This document shows positions 44,937-55,089 of a stretch of 64,000 nt of DNA, piece after piece. The notes beneath the pieces are model-generated. The model was not told the origin of the DNA. It did not search any database and worked only from the letters and a program-made list of their open reading frames with translations. A program made the translations under genes and the position numbers. Numbering within the stretch: position 1 is the first letter of the stretch; every line of letters starts with the position of its first letter. The DNA is from Zoogloea oleivorans (GTDB taxonomy: Bacteria; Pseudomonadota; Gammaproteobacteria; Burkholderiales; Rhodocyclaceae): contig JAOAUC010000022.1 in assembly GCA_030157785.1 (NCBI GenBank), forward strand, positions 1-64,000, given 5' to 3'.

Positions 44937-47246
44937 TTACTCGCTGGGTTCTGCTGCCGGCCTGGGTGGCGGAGCTGGCGGCGTAGGTGCTGCCTGCGCC
45001 GGAGCCGCCTTGGGAATCACCTTCGGAGGCGGCTTCGGCGTCACCTTCGGCATCGCCTTGACGACGCTGCGAACCACCGCCTGCCCCGCATTGACGAGCC
45101 CTGTCACCAGGGGCGCACCCGGTACGCCGGGCTCCAGATGCCACTCCGGCTCGGCAAGGGGCCCCTTCACGCGAATCGGCACCGTGACGCCACGCAGGCT
45201 CGCCAGCAAACCACTGTCCGGCCCGAACGGCACCACCATCAAGGTCACCCGCGACAGGTAATCGATCCGTGCCGCGACGATGTCGATGTCGCCCGCCCCA
45301 GTGACGCGGAAGAGCCCGCTCCTGGCCTGCAGATCGGTGTTGCGAGCCAGGCCCTTGCCGATCTGGAAGCTCGCCGTCACTTCATCGAAGCTCGTCGTTT
45401 CGGCATGCCGATTGGGGCGACGGGCGGTCTGGCGGCCGGCAATCAGGCTGCGCCACTCCTTCAGGGCCGCATTCACGTCGATCCCGTGCACCACCCCGTT
45501 ACGGAAACGCACGCGGGCCAAGCCCTGCAAACCGGAGCGCAGTTCAGCCCCTGTTGCACCTGCCCCCGTCACGTCCACGAACAGATTGGCGACACCGGCG
45601 AAATGCTCCTTGCCGATGGCGTCCCGCAACAAGGGGGCCACGTTGGCATTCTGCAGATAGCTGCGATAGGCCAGCTTGTTGCCGTCCGCCTCCAGGGTGA
45701 GGCTGCCTTCAACGCTGCCACCGTACAGACTGGCGCTGTGCGCGCTGGAGACCAGCCGCCCGCCATGCACGCTGAGGGGAATGCGCGCGCGCTCCAGGTG
45801 CAGCCCCGCCACCTGCAGGCTGCCGACGCGGACGACACCGTCGAGCTCATAGCCCCGCAGGGCCGAAAAATCGATCGGGCCGGCCGGCTCGTCGGCCTTC
45901 TTGCCCGCCGTGTCGCCCGGGTGGGTATCGAGCTTGAAGCGGTCCACATCCACATCGAAACCCAGCGCCAGCGGCGACAGGCGCGGCAAGCTCCAGTTGC
46001 CTTGCAGATGGCTGCCGTCAGCTTGCAGGTCGAGCTTGCCGGCGGCGCTTTTACGGTTCAGGTCGGCCCGGCCACTGCCCTGTACGGCGATCTTCAACGG
46101 GGTTGCACCGGCGCGGGACGCCGCATAGTTGAGCTGGCCGGTGATCGCAGGTGCGTCCAGCACCTGCGGCCCACCCTGCCAGCTGGCCGCACTGGCCAGG
46201 CTGCCGGTAAGGCGCCCGTTCGCCAGACGCCAGTCCACGTCGGCCGTCAGCTTGTCGATATCCAGCCCGCGGCCGGTACTGCGCAAGCCCGTCAGGCGGG
46301 TACGCAGGGAGCCGTTGCGGGTCTTGCCATCCACCCGCAGCGTGGCATCGACCGCGTCGGCCTCGGGGCCCGCCGCCGCGACGATGAGACGCGGCGACGT
46401 GGCCTTGAGTTCGACCGCCTCCCCGTCGGCCTTGCCCTTCGCGAGCAGACTGACCCCGGCCAGACGCGGCGGCCCATCGGCCGGGAACAGCAGTTCCCCC
46501 AGCGTTGCATCCAGCTCCACACCCTGCTGCCCGGCCAGGTCGCCCTTGAGGCTCAGGTGCAGGTTGCGCGCCTGCTGGTCCTGGCCATCGACGTCGATGC
46601 GGTAGGCGCTTTGCATCTGCACATGCGCATCGACGGCCGGCATCGCCTGGGTCAGGCGGGCATCCAGATCCATTTGCCCGTCGGCCTGACGGCCCAGCCG
46701 GCCGGTACTCAGGGCCATCTGGGCCAAGGCCAGCTTGCGGCCGGTGAGTTCGTCCGTCCAGTTCAGCGTCCCGCCGCGCACCACCAGGCTTGTCAGGTCC
46801 AGCGCGACGGGCTGGTTGTCGGTGTCGGCGCCGTTGAGCAGGTCCATCCCGCTCACCTTGCCATCCTTGCCGCGCAGCAGCGCCAGGCGCAGGCCGTCGA
46901 GCTCGACCCGGTCGACCACTACCCGGCGGGCCAGCAGCGGCAGCAGGCGCACGCTCACGGCCGCCTGCCCGATGCCCATGAACTCGCCTTCGCCGTTCTT
47001 CCCGGAAAGCGTCGAGGCCGGCAGCCTGAGCTGCAGGCGGGGGAACATGGAGAGTTCCACCGGACCATCGAGCTTCAGCACGCGCTGGTAGCGCTGCTTG
47101 GTGAAATGGGTCAGCTCGGCAGCCAGCCGCACGCCGTCGAAGGTGGCGTAGAGATACAGGGCACCGGTGGCGATCGCCGTGCTCAGGCCACCCAATACGA
47201 AGGCCAGATATTTGAGGTATTTGAAACGCATGTCCGGAGAACCCAC
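44937..47246 (-). CDS. AsmA-family protein
   Basis: This is a 769-residue protein with one N-terminal membrane helix (FKYLKYLAFVLGGLSTAIAT) and a long beta-rich periplasmic body. The AsmA C-terminal part is recognisable (GLARVRFRNGVVHGIDVNAA, TSFDEVTASFQIGKGLARN, ARSGLFRVTGAGDIDI). AsmA-like proteins bridge the periplasm and affect lipid transport and outer-membrane assembly. The last ~60 residues are a Pro/Ala/Lys-rich tail (PKVTPKPPPKVIPKAAPAQA), probably disordered. Confidence 0.88.
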   Translation of the reverse strand: MGSPDMRFKYLKYLAFVLGGLSTAIATGALYLYATFDGVRLAAELTHFTKQRYQRVLKLDGPVELSMFPRLQLRLPASTLSGKNGEGEFMGIGQAAVSVRLLPLLARRVVVDRVELDGLRLALLRGKDGKVSGMDLLNGADTDNQPVALDLTSLVVRGGTLNWTDELTGRKLALAQMALSTGRLGRQADGQMDLDARLTQAMPAVDAHVQMQSAYRIDVDGQDQQARNLHLSLKGDLAGQQGVELDATLGELLFPADGPPRLAGVSLLAKGKADGEAVELKATSPRLIVAAAGPEADAVDATLRVDGKTRNGSLRTRLTGLRSTGRGLDIDKLTADVDWRLANGRLTGSLASAASWQGGPQVLDAPAITGQLNYAASRAGATPLKIAVQGSGRADLNRKSAAGKLDLQADGSHLQGNWSLPRLSPLALGFDVDVDRFKLDTHPGDTAGKKADEPAGPIDFSALRGYELDGVVRVGSLQVAGLHLERARIPLSVHGGRLVSSAHSASLYGGSVEGSLTLEADGNKLAYRSYLQNANVAPLLRDAIGKEHFAGVANLFVDVTGAGATGAELRSGLQGLARVRFRNGVVHGIDVNAALKEWRSLIAGRQTARRPNRHAETTSFDEVTASFQIGKGLARNTDLQARSGLFRVTGAGDIDIVAARIDYLSRVTLMVVPFGPDSGLLASLRGVTVPIRVKGPLAEPEWHLEPGVPGAPLVTGLVNAGQAVVRSVVKAMPKVTPKPPPKVIPKAAPAQAAPTPPAPPPRPAAEPSE

Positions 47247-47278
47247 AGTGCCGTCGCCCCGATAGTAACCCGGGCGCC

Positions 47279-49614
47279 TCAGGCGGCCACGGACGGCACC
47301 GCATGGGTGCGCAGCGGAAGGCGCAGTTCGAACATGCTGCCCTGGCCGATTTCGCTCTCCACCGTGACGCTGCCACCATGCCGCTCGGCCACGGTCTTCA
47401 CGATGACCAGCCCGAGGCCAACGCCGGAAGGCTTGTCGCGCCCCTCACCGACAATGCGGCTGAAGCGCTTGAAAAGCCGCGGCAACGCGTCGGCCGCCAT
47501 CCCCTCGCCCTGGTCGCGGACGCGGATCACCCAGTCCGGACCTTCCGCACACAGGCGCACCGACACCATGCTGTTGGCGGCGCCGTACTTGATGGCATTG
47601 GTCAGCAGGTTGATCACCGCCCGGCGCAGCAGCGAGAAGTCGCCGCGCACGATGGCCTCTTCCCGCTCCGCATCGCGGGTATCCACCTCGACACGGATGC
47701 CGCGGGCGTGGGCCTGGGGCCACACCTCGTCGGCGGCGGAATCGACCAGGCCGGCCAGATCCAGCTCGACGAAGTCCTTCGGGTCCGAGCCCTCGGCACG
47801 CACCAGGCGGAACAGGCCGTCGGCCAGATCGAGGGCCGAGCGGGCATAGCGGGCAATGCGCGGAATCTGCTCCAGCTGCAGAGCCTGATCGCCCTTGTAA
47901 CCCTCGATCAGGGTCAGGATGGACGCCAGCGGCGCGCGCAGATCATGGGACAGGAATGCATGGTGTCCTCGCGGCTGCGCTGGGCCTCGTGCATGGCGGT
48001 GACATCGGCGAGGCCGATAACGCGCCCGGGGCGGCCGCTCGATTCGGAGAACAGGTCGGCCACCGACACCAGCAGGTGGCGTTTCTTGTCGGGCGACAGC
48101 TCGAACTGGCGGGTACCGGAAAAGCCGCTCACATCCGGCAGCCCGTCGCGCATCGGCAGGTAGCCCGGCCATGGCAGCTCGCGCAGGGACACCAGCAGGG
48201 CATCGCTGCGGAAGGCCCGCAGCAGGTGCCGGGCCCGCTCGTTGTGCAGGATCACCCGGTCCAGCTGGTCGATCACCACCACACCGATGGGCAGATGTTC
48301 GAGCGTATCGGCGATGAAGCGGCGCACATCGCGCTGATGCTGCGCCGCCTGCCGCACGATGCGGATGCGCTGCTCCAACGGGTCGGCCGCCGAATGCCCG
48401 GGTTCATTGATCGGCAGTCCGAGGGGCGTCCCTTCCCGCTCGAGGGCGATCAGTTCGGCATCCAGGTAACGATGGGCGGACTCCAGGCGCCGCCAGCTCC
48501 ACAAGGGATAAGCCAGCATGCAGCCAAGTACAGCCGGAGCCGGGCCAAACCACCAGCCGCCGAGGTGCAGACCGAAGGCCGCCAGCAGCAAGGCCAGCCC
48601 CCCCAGAACGAAGGACGCGACCAGCCCGGTGCGCGGCGAGGCATACAACAGCGACAGCATCAGCCCGACCACCAGGACACCCGCCACGGCCGCCGACACC
48701 CATGGTGCCAGGGGCATCACCGCCACACCGCGGCGCAAGGCATCGAAGACATTGGCCTGCACTTCCACGCCCGGCATCGGCCGGGACAGTCCGGAGGTTG
48801 GCGTGGGGACCGCGTCGGCCATGCCGGCCGCCGTTGCACCAACCAGCAACACCTTGCCGCGCAAGGCTTCGGGCGGCACCTCGCCGTTCAGGACGGCGCG
48901 GTAGGAGTAATAGGTGTAAGTGCCCGGCGGGCCGGAAAAAGGCATGCGCAACCAGTCGGCACGCTGCCATTGCTGGTGGTCGATGCCCGCGCCGACCGGC
49001 GGCGCCGGGTAGCGCCGGGCCAGCTCGGGTGCCACAGTCTGGAGCAAGGCCAGGGCCAGCTGGGGATGCCGGGCGGCACCGAAGCCCTCCCACAGATAGA
49101 CGCTGCGCGCGATACCGTCAGGATCGAACTCGACCTGACCATGCCCGAGGGTCGCCGCCGCATTGGTAAAGGCTTCCAGCGGCAACACCTCGCCGGTGAG
49201 GGTCGAGCCGGTGGTGGCCTGGGTCAGGGGCAGGACGACCCGGCCGTAGGTGCGCATCGACAGCGCCAGGGCGGCATCGGCCTCCGGGTCATCCCGGCTC
49301 GGCGCATCCAGCAGCAGATCGATGACAACCGCCGCCGCATCCACTTCCCGCGCCCGATCGATCAGCGCCGCATGGATGCGCCGCGACCAGGGCCAGCGAC
49401 CGATGCTCGCCAGGCTGGCATCGTCGATGGCGATGATCACCACGTCTTCGCTCGGCGGCCGCGTCCAGGACGACAGCACCCCATCGTAGATGGTCTGATC
49501 GATCCGCCACAGCCAGCCCTCCGTCGCCGACAGCACGGCGAGCAGCGAACACAGGAGCGTTACCGCGAACCATTCGAAAGTGGGGCGGCGGACGGTTGCC
49601 GAAAGAGACTTCAC
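47279..49614 (-). pseudogene. CHASE2-PAS sensor histidine kinase, frameshifted at the H-box
   Basis: The GTG at 49614 overlaps the upstream stop (GTGA). The first frame encodes a membrane helix, a CHASE2 domain (YDGVLSSWTRPPSEDVVIIA to about 310), three helices (about 320-390) and a PAS domain (TLEHLPIGVVVIDQLDRVIL), reaching SREDTM at 47959. It then goes out of phase (HSCPMICARRWRPS) and stops at 47914. The kinase half continues in another frame from 47959: AFLSHDLRAPLASILTLIEG (H-box), NLLTNAIKYG, RDQGEGM, GVGLGLVIVKTV, ending at 47279. One missing base (ATGGCA reduced to ATGCA) explains the break. The intact protein would be about 780 residues. A sequencing error is possible. Confidence 0.88.
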
Positions 49615-51185
49615 GGACTTGTGGCGGTGGGCGCAGACAGAGACCACACGGGCATGAAGAAGGTCGAGCGGAAGGTCTGGACGGCCGACCAAGGGCCAGC
49701 AACGCCGTCCGGATCCGTCGCCCGGAGACGCAGGTAGTAGCTCCCGGACGACGGCAGCGGCACGGTGACTGCCGGCTCGCCGATACGCTGTTCGGCCAGC
49801 AAGTCCTTGAAGCCCGCATCCCGCGCCAGCTGGAAGTCGTAGATCCGGCCAGGCTCGCCGGACCAGGCAAAGCGCGCCCGCCCGTTATACACGGTGAGCG
49901 CCGCGGCACCCGGCGCCTTGCGGACGCTGAGCAGGACCGGATCGCTCCAGGGGCCGAGCGTGCCGCCGGCACGCCGACTGGCGATCCGCCACTGGTAGTC
50001 ACCCGCCGGCAGGGCCGGTTCGACGGAGAGGGCATCCGTATCGTGCTCTGCCACCAGCGTCGTGAAGGCCCTGTCGCGGGCGAGCTGCAGACGGTAGCCG
50101 TTAGCCTCGGCAGCCGGCTGCCAGGCCAGTGATCCGCTACCGGGCATCAGTGCAACAGGTGGTTCGGGCCGGGCGCGCAGCTCAAATGCCTGGCTCGCAT
50201 CGAAACCTTCCAGCCCCGCATCGTCGATGGCCCGCACGCGCAGCCAGTAGGCGCCGTCGGGCAGACCGGAAAAACGGGCCGAGGCGGCCGGGAAGACCCC
50301 GGTCATCAGCACATCGGAAAACAGTCGGTCGCGGGCGATCTGCGCCCGGTAGGCCACCGCCTTGTCCACCGGCGGGAACGCGAGGCGCAATTCGACCCGT
50401 TCAAAAACTGTCGGCACATCCTTGAGCTGCGGGGCCGGCAAAAGGGCACGCGGGGCCGGAATAGTCTGGCCGGACCTGGCGACAAGGCCATAGCCGGCCG
50501 GCAAGGCCGTCGCCGCCCCGCCAGCGCCGCTCATGCGCACCTCGCCACCGGTCACCTCGGCCTGGGCGGCCTGGGAAACGGCGTCCGAACCCACCCGGAA
50601 CTCGGTACCACGCACGCCGATGAGCGCTGTCGGGGTACGGATCTGGTAACGCGCAGCCGGCCCGCGCTGGGCCGCCACACTGGTCTCGACCCGTCCCCGC
50701 TCGAGGTGAAGCTGGGTATTCTGGCCCTCGAAGCCGCGGAAGCCCTGCACCTTGTCGAGGCGGGCTTCGCTGCCCGGCTGCACCGTCAGACGCGACTCGT
50801 CCGGCATCACCAGGGTCACAAAGGCATCTGCGCTGGTGCGCAGCACGGAACCCGCCGGCACCTTGGCGTCCACCAGGAGCGGCCGACCATCCATCGTCAC
50901 ATCACCGCGCACGCTCACCACCCGGGCCGTCCGGGGCTCGACCCGCAACCAGCTTTCGGGAATCCGCAAGGGCGCGCCCACCGGCATGTGCATCGGGCTG
51001 CCGATCCGGTTGTGGGTCTTGAGGCCCTTCCAGCCAAAAGGGTTGGCAAGGAACTGTCTCTCCAGACCGATCAGGGTATCTCCGGCGCGGGTCGTGTAGA
51101 TGACCTCCAGATCTCCAGCAACGGCGCTGAAACCGGAAAGCATGCCGACGACGACACTCAGGATGCGAAAGGAAGGAAAGGCCAC
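49611..51185 (-). CDS. Exported LysM-FecR domain protein with Ig-like repeats
   Basis: The protein has 524 residues. It has a signal peptide (ILSVVVGMLSGFSAVAG), a LysM-like peptidoglycan-binding segment (YTTRAGDTLIGLERQFLANP to about 80), a FecR domain (about 90-225: VRGDVTMDGRPL, VPAGSVLRTSADAFVTL, RTPTALIGVRGTEF), and three fibronectin/Ig-like repeats. FecR-LysM proteins commonly pair with CHASE2 kinases. Here the kinase gene starts in the overlapping GTGA, so the periplasmic protein probably feeds the sensor. Confidence 0.9.
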   Translation of the reverse strand: MAFPSFRILSVVVGMLSGFSAVAGDLEVIYTTRAGDTLIGLERQFLANPFGWKGLKTHNRIGSPMHMPVGAPLRIPESWLRVEPRTARVVSVRGDVTMDGRPLLVDAKVPAGSVLRTSADAFVTLVMPDESRLTVQPGSEARLDKVQGFRGFEGQNTQLHLERGRVETSVAAQRGPAARYQIRTPTALIGVRGTEFRVGSDAVSQAAQAEVTGGEVRMSGAGGAATALPAGYGLVARSGQTIPAPRALLPAPQLKDVPTVFERVELRLAFPPVDKAVAYRAQIARDRLFSDVLMTGVFPAASARFSGLPDGAYWLRVRAIDDAGLEGFDASQAFELRARPEPPVALMPGSGSLAWQPAAEANGYRLQLARDRAFTTLVAEHDTDALSVEPALPAGDYQWRIASRRAGGTLGPWSDPVLLSVRKAPGAAALTVYNGRARFAWSGEPGRIYDFQLARDAGFKDLLAEQRIGEPAVTVPLPSSGSYYLRLRATDPDGVAGPWSAVQTFRSTFFMPVWSLSAPTATSP

Positions 51186-51418
51186 GGCAGAAATCTCTCA
51201 GTCGAATTGGAGGACTATAGTAGTTCCATGCTCCATGCAGGGTGCAAAACTTCGCAAACTCACGCATGTATGCAGGCTGACGTGTTAAATACCGCGTTGG
51301 GCCGGCCTGCAAGGCACCTATGATCAGTCAGGAACCCCTCCAGGTTTGTCAGGCAAGCGCCAAATATGCGTTTCTCGGCACCCTACCCAAGCTTTATCCA
51401 CTTTTACAGGAGTAACCC

Positions 51419-51838
51419 ATGAGTCTTGTCCAGGAATTCAAAGAATTTGCCATGAAGGGCAACGTCGTCGACTTGGCAGTCGGCGTCATCATCGGCGGTG
51501 CATTCGGCAAAATCGTCGACTCCCTCGTCAAGGACATGATCATGCCGGTTGTCGGCAAGCTCATGGGCGGCGTGGATTTCAAGCATCTCTACATCAATCT
51601 TGGCGACAAGACCTTCGAAACCATGGAAGCTGCCGAGAAGGCCGGCGCCCCCCTGTTCAAGTACGGCGTGTTCATCAACTCGGTCATGGATTTCCTGATC
51701 GTCGCGATGGCCATCTTCATGGCGATCAAAGCCATGAACAAGCTCAAGCGCGACGAACCGGCGCCGGCTCCTGAAGTGCCGGCGGAACCGGAAGATGTGA
51801 AGTTGCTGCGGGAAATCCGCGACGCGCTGAAGAAGTAA
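51419..51838 (+). CDS. mscL: Large-conductance mechanosensitive channel MscL
   Basis: MscL is a pentameric emergency valve against osmotic downshock. The 139 residues (136 in E. coli) start [20 protein letters not shown] and [20 protein letters not shown] (pore helix 1), then the periplasmic loop, [20 protein letters not shown] (helix 2) and the cytoplasmic helix [15 protein letters not shown] precedes the ATG. It stands alone between the minus-strand FecR and response-regulator genes. Confidence 0.97.
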   Translation: MSLVQEFKEFAMKGNVVDLAVGVIIGGAFGKIVDSLVKDMIMPVVGKLMGGVDFKHLYINLGDKTFETMEAAEKAGAPLFKYGVFINSVMDFLIVAMAIFMAIKAMNKLKRDEPAPAPEVPAEPEDVKLLREIRDALKK

Positions 51839-51849
51839 GCGCGCTGGAA

Positions 51850-51874
51850 CGGGGTTCCCTCCCCGGGAACCCCG
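51850..51874. terminator. Bidirectional hairpin between mscL and the response regulator
   Basis: A perfect 10-bp stem CGGGGTTCCC/GGGAACCCCG (51850-51859/51865-51874) with a 5-nt loop separates convergent genes. The T-run is weak. Confidence 0.7.
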
Positions 51875-51880
51875 CAGGCC

Positions 51881-52612
51881 TCAGGCGGCCGGCGACAGCG
51901 CCGCCTCGCCGATGGCGGGCGACTCGGACGGGTCGATCTTCTCCAGCCGGTAGCCGAAGTTGTAGGTCGGCGTCAGCCGGAAACCGTTTTCAGGACGCAG
52001 ATTCAGCTTGCTGCGCACACGGCTGATGTGGGTATCCACAGTCCGCGTAGCCAGATCGGGATTGCGCCCCCACACGGCTTCAAGCAAGTGTCCGCGCGAC
52101 AGCAGACGACCCAGGTTGCGGAACAGGAAAGCCGCCAGCTCGAATTCCTTGTCGGTCATCTCCACCACCACTCCGTCGATGCTCAGCTCCTTCTTGAGCA
52201 GATCGAAGTGATAGGGTGCCACCGTCAGGGTCTGGCTGGTGTTCTTCGGCTGGGCCCGGCGCAACACGGCCTCGATGCGCGACAGCAACTCGATCCGGCG
52301 CGGGGGCTTGATCAGGTAATCATCGGCACCGGCGCTGAATGCGTTGGCAATATCTTCCTCGGCATCGCGGGAAGTAATGAAAATAGCCGGCGTTTCGTTG
52401 CCACGCTCCACCCGCAGCCAGCGCAGCACCTGCTCGCCGGTCAGATCCGGCAATACCCAGTCCACCAGGAACAAATCAAAGCTTTCGCGGCTCGCAACCC
52501 GCATCAGCTCACGGGCCAGTCCAAAGCCATGCACGTCGTGCCCGGCTTCCCTCAGCCAGCCCGTCAATACTTCCATCTGGGCCGGATCGTCTTCGAGAAT
52601 AGCGAATCGCAC
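51881..52612 (-). CDS. OmpR/PhoB-type response regulator
   Basis: The protein has 243 residues. The receiver domain has FAILEDDPAQMEVLTGWL, phospho-Asp in FDLFLVDWVLPDLTGE, FITSRDAEEDI and Lys in YLIKPPRR. The C-terminal winged helix has VVEMTDKEFELAAFLFRNLG and RTVDTHISRVRSKLN. It lies across mscL from the LysM-FecR/CHASE2 pair and on the same strand, so it may be the partner of the (now frameshifted) kinase; this is inference from position. Confidence 0.92.
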   Translation of the reverse strand: MRFAILEDDPAQMEVLTGWLREAGHDVHGFGLARELMRVASRESFDLFLVDWVLPDLTGEQVLRWLRVERGNETPAIFITSRDAEEDIANAFSAGADDYLIKPPRRIELLSRIEAVLRRAQPKNTSQTLTVAPYHFDLLKKELSIDGVVVEMTDKEFELAAFLFRNLGRLLSRGHLLEAVWGRNPDLATRTVDTHISRVRSKLNLRPENGFRLTPTYNFGYRLEKIDPSESPAIGEAALSPAA

Positions 52613-52699
52613 GCTGGTTCACCTTTATCGAGAAATTAAGTACGCAAACTCAAGACCACACATCGAACCTGCCGGCCGGAATCAAATCCGTACGGCATT

Positions 52700-53341
52700 T
52701 CATGCATAGTCACCCACATAAGGATTGCTTTCACGCTCCTCGCCAAAATTCGACATCGGCCCATGGCCGGGAATGAAGGCTACATCGTTGCCCAATGGCC
52801 ACAGCTTGTGGCGAATCGAATTGACCAGCGCAGCATGGTTGCCCCGCGGGAAATCGGTACGCCCGATGGAGCCGGCAAAAAGCACGTCCCCCACTGCCGC
52901 CAGCCGGGCACTGGCACTGAACAGAACCACGTGGCCCGGCGTATGTCCGGGGCAATGGAGCACCTCCAGAACCTCCTCGCCCACGCTCACGGTATCGCCA
53001 TCGACCAGCCAGCGGTCGGGCGCAAACGCCTCGACCTGCGGGAAGCCGAACATCTTGCTCTGCTGCGGCAGGGCATCAATCCAGAAACTGTCCTCGCGCT
53101 CCGGCCCTTCGATCGGGATGGACAGCCGGCGGGCCAGCTCGGCGGTACCGCCGGCATGATCGATATGGCCGTGAGTCAGCACGATCTTCTCCACGGTCAG
53201 CCCCAGCTCCTGCGCCGCGGCAAGGATGCGGTCTACATCGCCGCCAGGGTCTACGACAGCCGCCTTGCGGGTCACGTCGCACCACAACAGGGAACAATTC
53301 TGCTCAAAGGGAGTAACGGGAACGATCTTGTATCGAAGCAT
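52700..53341 (-). CDS. MBL-fold hydrolase, glyoxalase II-like
   Basis: The protein has 213 residues from ATG 53341 (the frame is open upstream but that part is unconvincing). The zinc-binding motifs are all present: THGHIDHAGG (HxHxDH), HCPGHTPGH, GDVLFAGSIGR (bridging Asp) and FIPGHGP. It matches the short YcbL/GloB-like group that hydrolyses thioesters such as S-lactoylglutathione. Confidence 0.9.
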   Translation of the reverse strand: MLRYKIVPVTPFEQNCSLLWCDVTRKAAVVDPGGDVDRILAAAQELGLTVEKIVLTHGHIDHAGGTAELARRLSIPIEGPEREDSFWIDALPQQSKMFGFPQVEAFAPDRWLVDGDTVSVGEEVLEVLHCPGHTPGHVVLFSASARLAAVGDVLFAGSIGRTDFPRGNHAALVNSIRHKLWPLGNDVAFIPGHGPMSNFGEERESNPYVGDYA

Positions 53342-53766
53342 GATGAAAAAGCCTGCCGGACCAATCTTGATTAAGAGATGTACTGAATACGCCTTGATTG
53401 CCAATTATTCAATACCGGCATCCGGACTCCTTGCATGCAGCAAAGTTTATCACGCACCAAATCGGTCACCACAAACCCTATCGCCTCCCAAACGCCTGAC
53501 GAGCCCACCTGACACCCTTGTTTTCATTCCAAACCCATTTGCGATGATGCAAATGTCAGAATCTCATTCCAAATACCTCAGAGGCGTATCGCGCATCAAT
53601 GCAAGACGCCGGCTAATAGGGCCTCAGAGACACGCGCAGCCACAAAGCCTAATTGCACCTTAATTACTGGGGCATACATGGCAAAGCCTGCGGCCGACTT
53701 CTCCGCACACCAAGACACAGTCAAGGGACGATGCCCGCCAGAGGAAACCGGCAGGAAAAAAGACGC
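53342..53766. other. Intergenic region, nothing identified
   Basis: These 425 bp between two minus-strand genes are less GC-rich than the surroundings. I find no gene, repeat or RNA I can support; they must include the promoter of the MBL-fold gene. Confidence 0.4.
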
Positions 53767-54402
53767 TCAGCGCGGCGCAGGGTAGCCCGGCGGCCGGGAC
53801 TCCGTGAGCGTGATGTAACGGCTGCGATCCTGCTCGTAGCGGGTACGGATGGCCTCGATGTCGCGCCGCTTGGCATCGATCACCGAACTGTGGGAGGCCA
53901 GTTCGCTGTCCGACTCCCGCACCGCCGCCGCAAGGGTCGGCGGCATGGCGCGTTTCTGATAGAACTCCGCCTCACGATTCAGCGCATCACGCTTTTTCAT
54001 GAGCTGGGCCTGGCGTGACTCGGCCTGCTTGAGCTCGAGCTCCACCCCTTCGATGGCCCGATCGCGACGGGCATCGATGTCGGCAACGCTGGAATAGGTT
54101 TCGAGCAGCGACTGGTTGCGCCGCATCTCTGCCCGCTGGCGGGTCAGTTCGGCGCGCCGGGCGCGCTCGTCGGCTTCCCGGCGAGCCAGTTGCTCCGGCG
54201 TCAGAGGCGCCTCCACCAGCCGGCGGACGGTGCCCTGGGGGCTCATCTCCCGGTAGCTCTTGCCGAAACACTGGGGCGGCAGGACATCGCCACACACCTG
54301 GTGCCCGTTATCCATGCAGCAAAAGACGCCTCCCCGCGAGGCCGTCTGGGCCCCCGCCGGCAAAGCAGCCAAAAGTGCACACAACAGGACCAGGTGGCGC
54401 AT
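53767..54402 (-). CDS. Exported coiled-coil protein of unknown function
   Basis: The protein has 211 residues. A Sec signal (LVLLCALLAALPAGAQ) is followed by a short N-terminal segment with four Cys (VFCCMDNGHQVCGDVLPPQC), similar to the 'DUF4124-like' exported proteins of betaproteobacteria. About 130 residues of charged helix follow (RREADERARRAELTRQRAEM) and a Pro-rich end. It overlaps no neighbour but ends 3 bp before the pyrE strand region, suggesting co-transcription after pyrE. Confidence 0.75.
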   Translation of the reverse strand: MRHLVLLCALLAALPAGAQTASRGGVFCCMDNGHQVCGDVLPPQCFGKSYREMSPQGTVRRLVEAPLTPEQLARREADERARRAELTRQRAEMRRNQSLLETYSSVADIDARRDRAIEGVELELKQAESRQAQLMKKRDALNREAEFYQKRAMPPTLAAAVRESDSELASHSSVIDAKRRDIEAIRTRYEQDRSRYITLTESRPPGYPAPR

Positions 54403-54405
54403 GGC

Positions 54406-55053
54406 TCAGGCGACTCCCGCCACACCGTAGGCTTCGCGGTAACGCTCGACCGCGCCCAGGTTGGCCTGGAGTGCCGGGCTGTCGGCCAGGTAGCCGATCA
54501 GATCCTTGAGACTTGCAACGGCCAGCACCGGAATTCCGTAGGCGTCGCGCACTTCCTGCACCGCCGACAGGCTGCCGGTACCGCGCTCCATGCGGTCGAG
54601 GGCGATCACCACCACCGACGGCGTGGCGCCATGGGCACGGATGATCTCCACGGATTCACGCACCGAAGTGCCGGCGGAAATCACGTCGTCGAGAATCGCC
54701 ACCCGGCCGGCCAGCGGCGCGCCAACCAGGGTGCCGCCTTCGCCGTGATCCTTGGCTTCCTTGCGGTTGAAACAGAAGGGCAGGTTATGTCCCCGTTCAG
54801 CCAGGCGCATGGACGTACCGGCGACGAGGGGAATCCCCTTGTAGGCCGGGCCGAACAACATGTCGCAGGGCAGATCGGCGGCCAGCAGCGTGCGTGCGTA
54901 GAAATCGCACAGCGTGCCGAAGGAAGCGCCATCGTTGAAGAGGCCCGCATTGAAAAAGTAGGGAGAGAGACGCCCCGCCTTGGTGACGAACTCTCCAAAC
55001 CTCAGTACGCCCTTGTCGCAGGAAAGGGCGATGAAATCACGGCTAAAATCCAC
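54406..55053 (-). CDS. pyrE: Orotate phosphoribosyltransferase
   Basis: PyrE joins orotate to PRPP in pyrimidine synthesis. The 215 residues (213 in E. coli) contain LRFGEFVTKAGRLSPYFFNA, MLFGPAYKGIPLV, FNRKEAKDHGEGG and the PRPP loop RVAILDDVISAGTSV. It is divergent from xth with a 36-bp gap. Confidence 0.97.
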   Translation of the reverse strand: MDFSRDFIALSCDKGVLRFGEFVTKAGRLSPYFFNAGLFNDGASFGTLCDFYARTLLAADLPCDMLFGPAYKGIPLVAGTSMRLAERGHNLPFCFNRKEAKDHGEGGTLVGAPLAGRVAILDDVISAGTSVRESVEIIRAHGATPSVVVIALDRMERGTGSLSAVQEVRDAYGIPVLAVASLKDLIGYLADSPALQANLGAVERYREAYGVAGVA

Positions 55054-55089
55054 GTTGCTCCCAACAAAAAACGGTCCTGATTGATCAAA

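Noticed and set aside
45138-47849. 903-codon plus-strand frame opposite the AsmA-like gene
   Set aside because: Composition is rich in Gln, Arg and Pro without domains. The minus-strand AsmA protein has a membrane helix and family motifs.
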